Assembly: GCA_020310875.1 (NCBI GenBank)
Contig: CM035417.1
Span: forward strand, 83,470,728-83,534,727
Reading direction: 5' to 3'
DNA: 64,000 nucleotides
Source of the DNA: Ceratopteris richardii
Lineage: Eukaryota; Streptophyta; Polypodiopsida; Polypodiales; Pteridaceae
Position numbers and translations under genes: made by a program. The stretch's first letter is position 1. Every line of letters begins with the position of its first letter. The notes under the pieces are model-generated. The model was not told where the DNA came from. It made no database searches and saw only the letters and a program-made list of their open reading frames with translations. Shown one piece after another: positions 34,600 through 44,168 of the stretch.

Positions 34600-37580
34600 A
34601 GTGTTAATCATACTGCGAGGTCTTGGGCCCAGCAGTTGAGCCATCAGTCATATTACCCTAGCTCTGAGACTAGTGAATCAGTGATGTCTCAAGGCATGGA
34701 CCGACCTACGGGAACTTCAGGAGTGCCATACTTGCACAGGGTAGAAGGCCCGTATAAGACGCAGCTAGAATACCTTAGGACCAACCGATTAGGTGCTAGC
34801 ATCTATGAGGACGGCCTAGGAAGATCTGTGGTCCAAATTAGAAACCCCGACCAATCCATAGGATTAGAACACCCAGCTATCAAGTTTGAAAACGAAGCAT
34901 ACTTGGACAAAGAAGGAACCATATACGTAGTCACCAGTCACCCGGATAGGACGGACGAATTTGGAAATGTGATCCCAGAAGCGGACTTAGGTGACCTAGA
35001 GCAAGGAACCATGGGTACAGAACCTAGAACCTCTCGAGGCAAATCAGTTCTCACTAGGATTATCACACCAGAGTGGATTCCCCAGGATAATAAGAGCATA
35101 GATTTGCTCCTCAATCGAGAGACTGACGAAACCTTTTGGAGGTATAAATCTGATCGGCCAATTGATATAGGAACAATCATGATCTATGAGTTGAAGGATC
35201 CTGATAGCCCAGGCAGAGTGACCTACTTGGATCACGCTTCAGAGAGGATCTTTGTGGTTACAGAACATGATAGACATGCTTACACTTGGAAGGGTGAATT
35301 CGTTTTTCCCCAACCCAGATCGAATGTATCCCATGGTCACCCTAGAGCTGGAACATCCCAAGCTCATGGAATTCAAAGAGACAGAAGTAGAGATAGACCA
35401 GAAGTAAGCTTTGCCAACCCAGGGGGCAGAGAAAGAACAAGAATGGAAACAAATGGAGTAGAACCTGAGATACTTAGAGCTCATAGGAATCAAAGAAATG
35501 CAGATGAGTTCCTCTACCATGACCTAGAGAGCACACAAGGACTTTGAGGCCGACTCAGCTAGTTAAGTCCATGAAGAACTACTTCGATGGCACTGGAGAT
35601 CCATACGATCATGTGGCTGAGTTTAGGCAAGTCTTGAGAGCTGAACAAGTGGAGGATCTATTCACGCAGTACAATGCCTTTGGTCTAACCCTTAGGAACA
35701 CTGCCCTGACATGGTTTCAGCCACTAAATGAGAGGCAGTTCAGGAGCATAGACCAACTCCTAGAGGCTTTCATTATTGAATTCTCTAAGAGTGGCATAAG
35801 ACATAATACCTCCTCGCTGATTCACAGCTTCAAGCAAACCCCTCAAGAGATCGTGAGACTTGCAGGAAGAAGATTTAGGCAATATCTTGAAAGATGCCTT
35901 GTCCCTGAGCTACCCACACCAGCTAAGCAAGTGGCTTTATTCTTGGATGGATTGCTAAGTACCAAATTGAGATCATATGTGTATCTGAAGGACCCTAGGA
36001 CTATAGAAGAGTGTGTACGCATGTGCATTGACATCGAGGATAACCTAGGGGAGGAGTTAGAGCTTTCCAAGATATACAAAGATTCAGATAGTGCCTCTAG
36101 CCTCTCTTCCTCACAGTCCACATCAATTGAGGAACTTGCAGATAAAGTAGCTCAGAAATTAGGTGTCACTAGCAAACAGATCCCAAGGTATGCCCCTGTG
36201 AAAAGATGCTATACTTGTGGTGGCGACCACATGGCGAATGTCTGTCCCATTATGGCTCAACCCCAAGTTAATCCTACTAGCCAGTACTGCACCATAGAAC
36301 GAAGGTACACCAATCACACCGCGCAAGACTGCCCATACAATAAGCAAGCGGTTAGGCAACCCTACCCTCAGCCATATCCTCAACAAGGCAGATACTAGAG
36401 CCAGTACCCACCTCAGCAGTATGTGAGACCTCAACAAACCTACCAACCCTACCAAAACCAACTGAGACCCCAGCCAGTGCTAGCACAACAACCACCTACT
36501 CCTAATGTGATCCCAGTAAAATATGCAGCTGCAGAAGAGAACCTGAATAGAGCTATAGTCCCTGTAACATCATTGCTTTCTGAAAGTGACCCAAGTGACC
36601 ATAGCTTTGATTCTACACATGTCGATAGTCCCCATGCTTACTACATGCAATCTCCTGAACATGGTGAGTCCTACTATAGTGAAGAGCCAAATGAACCTAG
36701 TTGGGAATCAGATTACACAAACGTCATGTATGCAAACCCCAACCCTAGACCTCAACCTAGGCAAGTAAGACCCCCATTCCCTAGAGGACCATGCTACAGA
36801 TGTCAGGGAGATCACCTCATTCGTGACTGCCCCATGGCCGCACCTACCCAAACCCAATCAGTAACGATCCAGGGCTTTTGCCAAGAGTGTGGAAAGGAAC
36901 ATCTCTTACGAGATTGTCCCAAAAATCCCAGCAATATGCCAAAAATCACTCCTATTAATGTTATTGGGTTAGTGGTAGATTCCACAGGAAGTGTCACTTC
37001 CACTGCACCCGTACAGGTAGTCACTAGAGCTCAAGCAGTGCAGCAAAACCAAGGGGTAAGCAAGGAAAAGAGCCCAGATGCTAGCGATACTGAGAGCCAA
37101 AATAAGAAGAAAACAAGAGCTTGGAGAGATAGCCGTGAACGTATGAAAAGGCAATGGGCAAAGAAGATGAGTGAACTTGAGGAAAGTCTACGAGAAACCA
37201 AGGCCAAAATCAGAGAGATCACATCCCAACTGCACTCTCACACATTCCCACCACTACCATCCCCATCACCCTCCATCTCTCCACCCTCTAATACACCCCA
37301 CGTAACCCACCCACCACCCCAACCAGGATCAGTATTAGCTGATCCCACTCCTGAAGACATAGACATGATGCTTAAAGCATATCAGGCCAGAATCCAAGAA
37401 GGGCCAAATGTAACGGATCATGGCAAGTGCTACCCTAGAGCTGACCTAGAGATAGAAAGAACCAAGCTTTGCGTGAAAATGGTCGCATTGGCTCAGACTA
37501 TGTTTGAAGCCAGTCGACTTTTCAATTACTCGGGCTCAGCCAAGACGCAATTACACTTGGATGGACTTCTAGAGAAGTAA
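34600..37580 (+). pseudogene. gag: Gypsy A copy 2 gag region
   Basis: Capsid/nucleocapsid precursor. An N-terminal extension of roughly 290 codons has no family I know (VVQIRNPDQSIGLEHPAIKF, EAYLDKEGTIYVV), and copy 3 shares it. From about 35570 comes the retrotransposon gag core (NAFGLTLRNTALTWFQPLNE, VALFLDGLLSTKLRSYVYLK). Three knuckles spaced C-x2-C-x3-H-x4-C follow: CYTCGGDHMANVC (about 36208), CYRCQGDHLIRDC (about 36793) and CQECGKEHLLRDC (about 36880). A charged helical stretch and a proline-rich tail follow. The exact start is unsure; the first good ATG is at 34684. The region has a small number of breaks. Confidence 0.85.
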
Positions 37581-37646
37581 GAAGGCATAATTGCAAGATG
37601 TGCCAAGGAAGAAAAAAATCAAGAAAGAGATAAAGCAAGCAAAAAC

Positions 37647-40600
37647 ATGACCCATCCCCCACCGAAAGCTTATGTGCCCAATTCCCCTGAACCAGACAAC
37701 CCCCCCTCCCTAGAAAGAATAGAGAATCTAATGGCACAATCACAAAAGGAACTCGCCCCTCAACACCATGACAAGGCTAGTGAAAGAGCAGGTCTTCCTA
37801 CCCAGAAAGCCTATGTGCCTGAGGCCTACGTGCCTAACTCTACGGAGCCAGACACCTCTTCTTCTATGAATCAATACACACCAGAATTCTTGCGAGAGAT
37901 TCAAGAAGAGAAATGGGCTAAAGAGAGTGAAGTTCCTCCTCCCATTGAAATTGTGGATGACACACACGACCAATTCCCACAAGACCTTCCTTCCATTTAT
38001 GGGGAGCAGGAGAGCACCCACTCTCAGGAAAGACTAGACTTCGAGTCTAATTCTTTACAAGAACTACCCCATTTCACAGGCCCATGGGAAGCAAAGTCCA
38101 CCTGTATGAGAACACCAACAGTCATGGTAAGAAACGAAGACTCAGTCTTACCTAGGAACACAGAGGTAGTGAAGAACACCAAAGTGCAGTGCAATCTCAC
38201 TTTGGAAGAGCTGCTTAAGATTAGACCAGAAGTGTGGAAACATGTAGCCAATCAAGTACCCGAGATAGCAAAACCTCGTTCCCAGGTAGGATCACATAGG
38301 ACAGTGCCAGAGATACCCTTGGATAAGATAGGAGATATGTGTGAAGGTGAAGAAGGGAACACCTATCTTCCCATTACCTACCAGGAGTACACCACCAAGG
38401 CAATTTTGGACTCAGGTGCAGGAGTTGCAATTGCCACCACTTCCCTATGGAAGCGTTGGGGCAAGCCAGCACTCAGGCCAACGAGAATGAAATTGCAGAT
38501 GGCCGATGGGCATATTGAAAGGCCCTTAGGATTGCTAGAAGGAATATCTCTCACCACCTGTGGTGTCGAATTCGAGCATACATTTGCTATATGTGATTTT
38601 AGCAAGAACCATGCCTATGAAATGATCTTGGGACGACCTTTTATGCGACAGTTGCAAGTGGTACAGGATTGGGGAACCAACTCCTTGTACCTTCAACACT
38701 TAGGTGTTACGACCAAAGTGAATCTCAAAGATTACTCTCATAGAGATGTTCCCCCTATCCAATGGAATCCCATCCATAGAGCCAAAGATGATACGGAATC
38801 TGTGCATTCCATAGGATCAGGATCCTCATGGATGCATGAAGACACTCACTTATGGATGTGCAAAGTAGCAGTGGAAGAAGAAAAGAGAGAGAAAGCCAGA
38901 GAGGTAGGTGCAAAAGAAACGCATAGATCAATTCAAGACCCAGCCTATGCACCTATAGTCTTTCTTGACGAAGAATTTGAACCCCATGGCTGGGCAGAAA
39001 TCTTAGCAACAATGGATGTAGCCATCAATGAAGAACAATGGACACCCCATTGTGATGAGGATGGCTATGACATTTCAGTTTTCTCCATAGAGCCAATTAT
39101 GGGAGAGGCAGTGATAGAAGAGTGTGAACCTAGCCCTGATGCATTTGAGGATGCAAGTGACTCCGATCTAGAGTCAATCATTATGGACCCACCTTTTGCA
39201 TCAGATGAAGAATACTTCCATGAAGTAGAATTTCAACCCCAGAGGCATGGAGAGCTTACAAATGATGTAAGATTAGCCACACATGTGACCCCGAAGGAAG
39301 AAGGAAAGAAACGAAAGAAGAGTGAAGTCTCCCCAGAAGAGGAAGAATCTTTGTTTGAGGTCCCGGGAAATTTTAAGAAGTATGAGATAGACGACAGGAG
39401 AGTCATGGTAAGAATGCCTAAACGAGAGGCACAATCAGGAGAGGCCTATGATAACAAAGAAACCACCAAGAAAATAGTAGTGGCCCTAGAAGAAGGAGAG
39501 GAGAGATGCACGTACATAGGCCATGACCTAACAGAGGAAGAAGAGCATGCATTAATAGCCTTGCTAAGAGAATACAGAGATGTATTCGCTTGGAGTTACA
39601 AGGATTTGAAAGGAGTGGACCCTGACATATGTTCACACACTATCCCCATGACCTCAGACGCCAAACCCTCTAAGCAAAAGCCATATACATATAACGATAA
39701 TTATGCTGCTAAGATCAAGGAGGAGATAGATAGACTGGTTGAAGCTGGATTTATCTATGAAATTGAGCACACTGAGTGGGTATCCCCCATCGTAGTGGTG
39801 CCCAAAAAGAATGGTAAATTACGTGTATGCATTAACTTAAAGAAGGTCAATGCAGCCACAATCCGAGATAACTATCCGCTTCCCATCACAGAACATCTCT
39901 TAGAAAGAGTGGCAGGCAAGGAAGTGTACAGCTTCCTTGATGGATTTTTGGGTTACAATCAAGTAGCCATAGCTCCAGAGGATCAACATAAGACAACATT
40001 TGCCACTGAATGGGGCATATTTGCCTTTAGAGTAATGCCATTTGGGCTTACCAATGCACCAGCTACCTTCCAGAGGCTGATGTGCCATGTATTTAAAGAG
40101 TTCCTGAGGAAGAACTTAGAAGTCTATGTTGATGATCTTTGTGCCCATTCCAACATTAGGCAAACCCATATTCCTGAACTCAGACAAATCTTTGATAAAT
40201 GTAAAGAATATCAAGTCTGCCTAAACCCAGAAAAATGTGTTTTTATGGTCAGGCAAGGCAAAATTCTAGGACACATAGTGTCAAAGAATGGCATATCTAC
40301 GGATGAAGAGAAAGTAAGAGCTATAGCCGAGTTACCTAGGCCAAAGAATGTCAAGGAAGTACAAGCTTTCATGGGGCGTTGTGGTTACTACCGCCGGTTC
40401 ATTCACATGTATGCCGTCATTGCAAAGCCCATGTACGGACTTCTGACAAACTTTGAGTGGACTGATGAATGTGAGAACTCCTTCCAGGAGCTTAAACGAA
40501 GATTATGTTCAGCACCAATCTTGACCACACCAGATTGGAACAAGCCATTTCATGTTCATGTGGATGCATCCAATTATGCTATTGGGTGTGTACTCGCGCA

Positions 40601-43600
40601 ACCTACTGCTGAAGGTAATATGGATCTTCCAATTGCCTATGCCAGTAGACAATTGAATGCAGCTGAACGAAATTATACCACTACAGAGAGAGAAGGATTA
40701 GGCATGGTATATGCAGTTAAGAAATTTAGACACTATTTGCTTGCAAACAAGTTTAAATTTTTTACTGACCACCAAGCATTGTTATATCTCGTGAACAAGC
40801 CTTGCAATACAGGAAGATTAGTAAGATGGTTTCTCTTACTAATGGAATATGATTTCGAGGTTGTGGTAAGGAAAGGGAGGACTCATTTGAGAGCTGATCA
40901 TCTTTCTAGGCTCACATCTGGAGAAGTCCCACAAGGAGTATCAGATGACCTTCCTGATGCTTACTTGTTTAACTTGGAAGTGGTACCGCAGTGGGCTAAG
41001 CCATTAGTGCCAGTATTGACATACGGACCTAACCATCCAGTAATAAACACGCAGGATAGAGAGGTGGTAAAAGCCCAAAAATATCACATCATGGCAGGAA
41101 GTATGTACAAGCACATAGATCAAGGAATCTTGGCTTGTTGTGTAGAAGAGGACGAGTACACTAAATGGTTGCATTTAGCACATGTAGGTGCATTAGAGCA
41201 ACACTACTCAAAGCAACGAACCTTACAGACACTAAGGAGACTAGGAGTACATTGGCCAACTATGGAGGCGGATGTCCAAAAGTTGTGCAAGGAATGCCCA
41301 ATCTGCTGCACTAAACCACCCGTGGAACATGCCACTCTTTATCAAGTGTCCATAGTGCCAGATTGGAGTGACCCACTAGTATCCTTCTTGAGGACGAAAA
41401 CATTCCCTCTAGACATGACTCTGGCTAGGAAAAGGAGTTTAGAACAAGAAGGCGAGGATTACTCACTTATTGGTGATAATCTATACAAGCGTGGTAAAGA
41501 TGGCTATCTGAGACTATGTGTCCATGAGAGTGAATATCTTAAGATCTTGGAAACTACTCACCAAGGTGTAGCAGGAGGACACTTTGGACCAGATCGGGTG
41601 ATCAAGGCAATACCATTTGCGGGCTTCTGGTGGCGGACCCTTCACATGGATGCACATACCTATGTGAAACGATGTGATGTCTGTCAGAGAACTCAGTATC
41701 CTATACGTAAAGATGAGATGCCACTGAAACCTATGATGGGTGGACGTGCATTCTCTAAGTGGGGAATAGACTTCGTAGGTCCTATTAATCCTCCAGCTAA
41801 GGGTTCCCATGCAGAATATATCATTGTTGCAACAGACTATCTAACTAAGTGGGTAGAGGTAAAAGCCACAACGAAGAACGATGCTCAAACAACTGCTAAA
41901 TTCTTGTTTGAAAATGTATTCACAAGATATGGGCTACCTATAGAACTAGTAAGTGATAGAGGCACTCACTTGTTGAACGAAGTGATTGAAAATCTACTCC
42001 AAGAATTCTGGGTAGTTCATAAGAAGTCTGCCCCCTATCACCCTCAAGCAAATGGCCAGGCCGAGAGCACCAACAAGATCTTATGCAATGTACTGACGAA
42101 ATTAGTGAACAATAAATGCTCTGATTGGGATAAACAACTACACCATGCTGTTTGGGCATACCGAGTCGCCTACAAAACGGTACTCCAAGCCACCCCCTTT
42201 CAGATGGTATTTGGCCAAAATGCAGTGCTACCATTGGACTTCCTAATACCTACACTGAAAGTAGCACAAGAGCATGAACGGACGGGTCATGAACTCTCCT
42301 CAAGACTTTTTGACCTTGAACGATTAGGAGAAAGAAGACTGAGGGCGGCTGCAGGGATATATGCAGCAAAGAAACGACAAAAGGCATACTTTGATGCCCA
42401 CATTAAGGATAAAGGTTTAAAGGCAGGCGACTTAGTTTTAGTCTACACATTGAAGCAACATGCGAGGAAACTGGAGAAGAGAGGCTACGGACCCATGATC
42501 ATTAACAGAATCTCAACAAGTGGAGCAGTGCAACTAGCCACATTAGAAGGCGAGGTTCTCCCAAGTTATATCAGTGGATGCAGAGTCAAGTTGTATCAGG
42601 AACCTCTCACAGAAGAAATGCTAAGTCGACTCAATACTGCTAAGAAACGCAAAGAGGAAGAAAAGCGAATTCGAGAAGAAGCTCAAGCAGAAGCCCTAGA
42701 GCGCATACGGAGAATGAAATTAAGAAGACAAGGTAGAGAGCACCCTAGGCAAGATGCATATGCAGATCAAGGATATGACGTGGCTATGTGTGAAGTTTCA
42801 GGTGTTAGCTCACATAGGATAACTGATCGACGTCCTTTCATAACCTTAGATATAGGACAAGGAAAGAGTGCAAGGACTGTAAGAGCCTTGATTGACTCAG
42901 GCTCAACCACTAGTGCTGTTAAATTGTCTCACTGTCAAGAGTTGCAATTAACTGTCAACCCTGTGGAAGCATATCTCATAGGATTGGGAGGCGTGGAAAC
43001 CCCTTGCATGGGCGAGGTGGAACTTCCCCTCTATATTCATGATGAGGCAATGACAGTTAAAGTACTAGTGTGTCAAGACGAAGACCTCACTGAACCCCTT
43101 GTCTTGGGTCAAGACTGGATCTATGACCAAGCAGTCAACTTAAACCTAAGAAGTGGACTTCTTCAGGTATGGGTGAATCAGACTAGAATTACAATTGAGT
43201 TAAATAATGGAGCACTCAAGGAACTAGAAAAGACACGGACTCCTGGTCCCTCCAGGGGTGCACATGAAGTTGACCATGCTGTTCTTGTCCAAGGATATGT
43301 GATGCAGAAGAATGAAGATCTCAAAAAAGGAGTCAGAACCACAATGGAATTCCCTTCTTTTCCAAAGGCCAGAAGGAGGCAGCAACTAAGGGCAGATCAA
43401 TCACTGAAGACTCTCCAAGCGAGAGACCAAGAGAACGCGCGAAGCAGAACAAATCAGCCGATGAAACAAATGTGGGTGCAGAAAGATGAGCTGCCGACTG
43501 TAACCAAGTCGCAACCACGGTCTCAACTTCCTAGTTGTAATCAACAACTTGATGATAATAAGAGGACTCCTAAAACCTCTGTTGAGAAAGTGAAATCTAT

Positions 43601-43907
43601 TTGGGTACCCAAGAAGTCAATGAAGGCCAGCCCACAATCACGACAAATGTGGGTGCCTAAGGCTTGCTTGCGGGCTCAAATAGCTACACCAAGGCCGCAA
43701 CCGGTACAACATGTTTCACTCACTCGAACATCTGAGGCCCAGTCTTACGCATCACGCACGGACACATATTCTTCCATGAGCACTAGTAGAATCACTTGTA
43801 AATGGGTCCCTAAAAAGCCTCATCTTCAAGCAGATACCCCTATCAAACTCTTCAGAGTATCCACAAAAGCAAAATCAAAGCCGATCCACTGCATTTGGCA
43901 ACCTTAA
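37647..43907 (+). CDS. pol: Gypsy A copy 2 pol polyprotein, open over 2,086 codons
   Basis: Residues by my count: N-terminal linker with two KAYVPNS-type repeats (1-100); first retropepsin-like domain about 245-345 (D255-S-G, ILGRPF at 327); long acidic linker to 640; RT about 672-890 with YVDD at 827-830; RNase H about 965-1090 (D973, E1014, D1041, D1084). Then HHCC module one (H1179, H1186, C1217, C1220) and two (H1305, H1312, C1343, C1346). Integrase core has D1375, D1437 and E1473, the DD35E spacing. The integrase tail carries GYGPMIIN (1613-1620) and no chromodomain. A second retropepsin-like domain spans 1740-1830 (D1750-S-G, LVLGQDW at 1818). The C-terminal tail has tryptophan motifs at W1943, W1986, W2002, W2053 and W2084. 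Far longer than a usual Gypsy pol. Confidence 0.93.
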   Translation: MTHPPPKAYVPNSPEPDNPPSLERIENLMAQSQKELAPQHHDKASERAGLPTQKAYVPEAYVPNSTEPDTSSSMNQYTPEFLREIQEEKWAKESEVPPPIEIVDDTHDQFPQDLPSIYGEQESTHSQERLDFESNSLQELPHFTGPWEAKSTCMRTPTVMVRNEDSVLPRNTEVVKNTKVQCNLTLEELLKIRPEVWKHVANQVPEIAKPRSQVGSHRTVPEIPLDKIGDMCEGEEGNTYLPITYQEYTTKAILDSGAGVAIATTSLWKRWGKPALRPTRMKLQMADGHIERPLGLLEGISLTTCGVEFEHTFAICDFSKNHAYEMILGRPFMRQLQVVQDWGTNSLYLQHLGVTTKVNLKDYSHRDVPPIQWNPIHRAKDDTESVHSIGSGSSWMHEDTHLWMCKVAVEEEKREKAREVGAKETHRSIQDPAYAPIVFLDEEFEPHGWAEILATMDVAINEEQWTPHCDEDGYDISVFSIEPIMGEAVIEECEPSPDAFEDASDSDLESIIMDPPFASDEEYFHEVEFQPQRHGELTNDVRLATHVTPKEEGKKRKKSEVSPEEEESLFEVPGNFKKYEIDDRRVMVRMPKREAQSGEAYDNKETTKKIVVALEEGEERCTYIGHDLTEEEEHALIALLREYRDVFAWSYKDLKGVDPDICSHTIPMTSDAKPSKQKPYTYNDNYAAKIKEEIDRLVEAGFIYEIEHTEWVSPIVVVPKKNGKLRVCINLKKVNAATIRDNYPLPITEHLLERVAGKEVYSFLDGFLGYNQVAIAPEDQHKTTFATEWGIFAFRVMPFGLTNAPATFQRLMCHVFKEFLRKNLEVYVDDLCAHSNIRQTHIPELRQIFDKCKEYQVCLNPEKCVFMVRQGKILGHIVSKNGISTDEEKVRAIAELPRPKNVKEVQAFMGRCGYYRRFIHMYAVIAKPMYGLLTNFEWTDECENSFQELKRRLCSAPILTTPDWNKPFHVHVDASNYAIGCVLAQPTAEGNMDLPIAYASRQLNAAERNYTTTEREGLGMVYAVKKFRHYLLANKFKFFTDHQALLYLVNKPCNTGRLVRWFLLLMEYDFEVVVRKGRTHLRADHLSRLTSGEVPQGVSDDLPDAYLFNLEVVPQWAKPLVPVLTYGPNHPVINTQDREVVKAQKYHIMAGSMYKHIDQGILACCVEEDEYTKWLHLAHVGALEQHYSKQRTLQTLRRLGVHWPTMEADVQKLCKECPICCTKPPVEHATLYQVSIVPDWSDPLVSFLRTKTFPLDMTLARKRSLEQEGEDYSLIGDNLYKRGKDGYLRLCVHESEYLKILETTHQGVAGGHFGPDRVIKAIPFAGFWWRTLHMDAHTYVKRCDVCQRTQYPIRKDEMPLKPMMGGRAFSKWGIDFVGPINPPAKGSHAEYIIVATDYLTKWVEVKATTKNDAQTTAKFLFENVFTRYGLPIELVSDRGTHLLNEVIENLLQEFWVVHKKSAPYHPQANGQAESTNKILCNVLTKLVNNKCSDWDKQLHHAVWAYRVAYKTVLQATPFQMVFGQNAVLPLDFLIPTLKVAQEHERTGHELSSRLFDLERLGERRLRAAAGIYAAKKRQKAYFDAHIKDKGLKAGDLVLVYTLKQHARKLEKRGYGPMIINRISTSGAVQLATLEGEVLPSYISGCRVKLYQEPLTEEMLSRLNTAKKRKEEEKRIREEAQAEALERIRRMKLRRQGREHPRQDAYADQGYDVAMCEVSGVSSHRITDRRPFITLDIGQGKSARTVRALIDSGSTTSAVKLSHCQELQLTVNPVEAYLIGLGGVETPCMGEVELPLYIHDEAMTVKVLVCQDEDLTEPLVLGQDWIYDQAVNLNLRSGLLQVWVNQTRITIELNNGALKELEKTRTPGPSRGAHEVDHAVLVQGYVMQKNEDLKKGVRTTMEFPSFPKARRRQQLRADQSLKTLQARDQENARSRTNQPMKQMWVQKDELPTVTKSQPRSQLPSCNQQLDDNKRTPKTSVEKVKSIWVPKKSMKASPQSRQMWVPKACLRAQIATPRPQPVQHVSLTRTSEAQSYASRTDTYSSMSTSRITCKWVPKKPHLQADTPIKLFRVSTKAKSKPIHCIWQP
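41094..41696 (+). other. duplicated integrase zinc-binding module
   Basis: Within pol, two successive modules each read a connector (Y-x-I-M/G-x-x-x-Y-K ... C-V-x-E-x-E-Y), then H-x6-H-x30-C-x2-C. Module one ends CKECPIC, module two ends VKRCDVC. Gypsy integrases normally have one such HHCC domain. Copy 1 has both modules too. Confidence 0.8.
42864..43136 (+). other. second retropepsin-like domain, after integrase
   Basis: Within pol, residues about 1740-1830. ALIDSGSTTSAV gives the catalytic D-S-G with flanking hydrophobics. GLGGVETPCMGEVELP looks like the flap and following strands. LVLGQDWI is the second conserved retropepsin motif (hydrophobic-LG-x-D-W), commonly seen as ILGMDWL. A retropepsin-like fold is inferred from these motifs and their spacing. 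Whether it cleaves anything is unknown. Confidence 0.75.
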
Positions 43908-44168
43908 ACTTGTAATAAACCCCCGGACCCCAGTTGTAAATCCATGCCACCTACCAACTACGTCACTCTCACACTACATCATTCCACTTAGTTCTTAGGT
44001 CCAACCAATTCCTAACTACACACACAAGCACCGAGCACTTATTAACCTACTAATCTCTCCCGAACCTCATGATAATGTTGTAATGGGGACAAAAACGGTT
44101 CTAACTTGTCCTTTACAATGTTAACACATGTTTCTATATTCTCACAGAATCAGAAGGCAAGAAGTAAC
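43908..44168 (+). other. pol to post-pol spacer with likely 3' splice site
   Basis: Non-coding. TTTCTATATTCTCACAG ends at 44147, a strong plant-type acceptor (U/T-rich run then CACAG), 22 bases before the first ATG of the post-pol region at 44169. Copy 1 has a similar TTAATCTTATGTAGCAG upstream of its ATG at 11961. Env-position ORFs of related LTR elements are expressed from spliced RNA, so this fits, but the donor is not identified. Confidence 0.5.

Larger units (their letters stand above)
32655..34600 (+). other. long 5' leader of Gypsy A copy 2
   Basis: About 1.9 kb between primer site and gag. It holds a CAT/CCACC-rich microsatellite near 32765-32815, a GAGA run near 32880, a perfect palindrome at 33021-33042 and the repeat array at 33141-33650. 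About 950 bases of unique sequence without recognisable genes follow. Packaging and dimerisation signals would be expected here, but nothing proves them. Confidence 0.7.

Noticed and set aside
42300-43907. Chromodomain at the end of pol
   Set aside because: The region after the integrase tail holds the second protease-like domain and the WVPK motifs. No chromodomain aromatic pattern is seen there or in Gypsy B.
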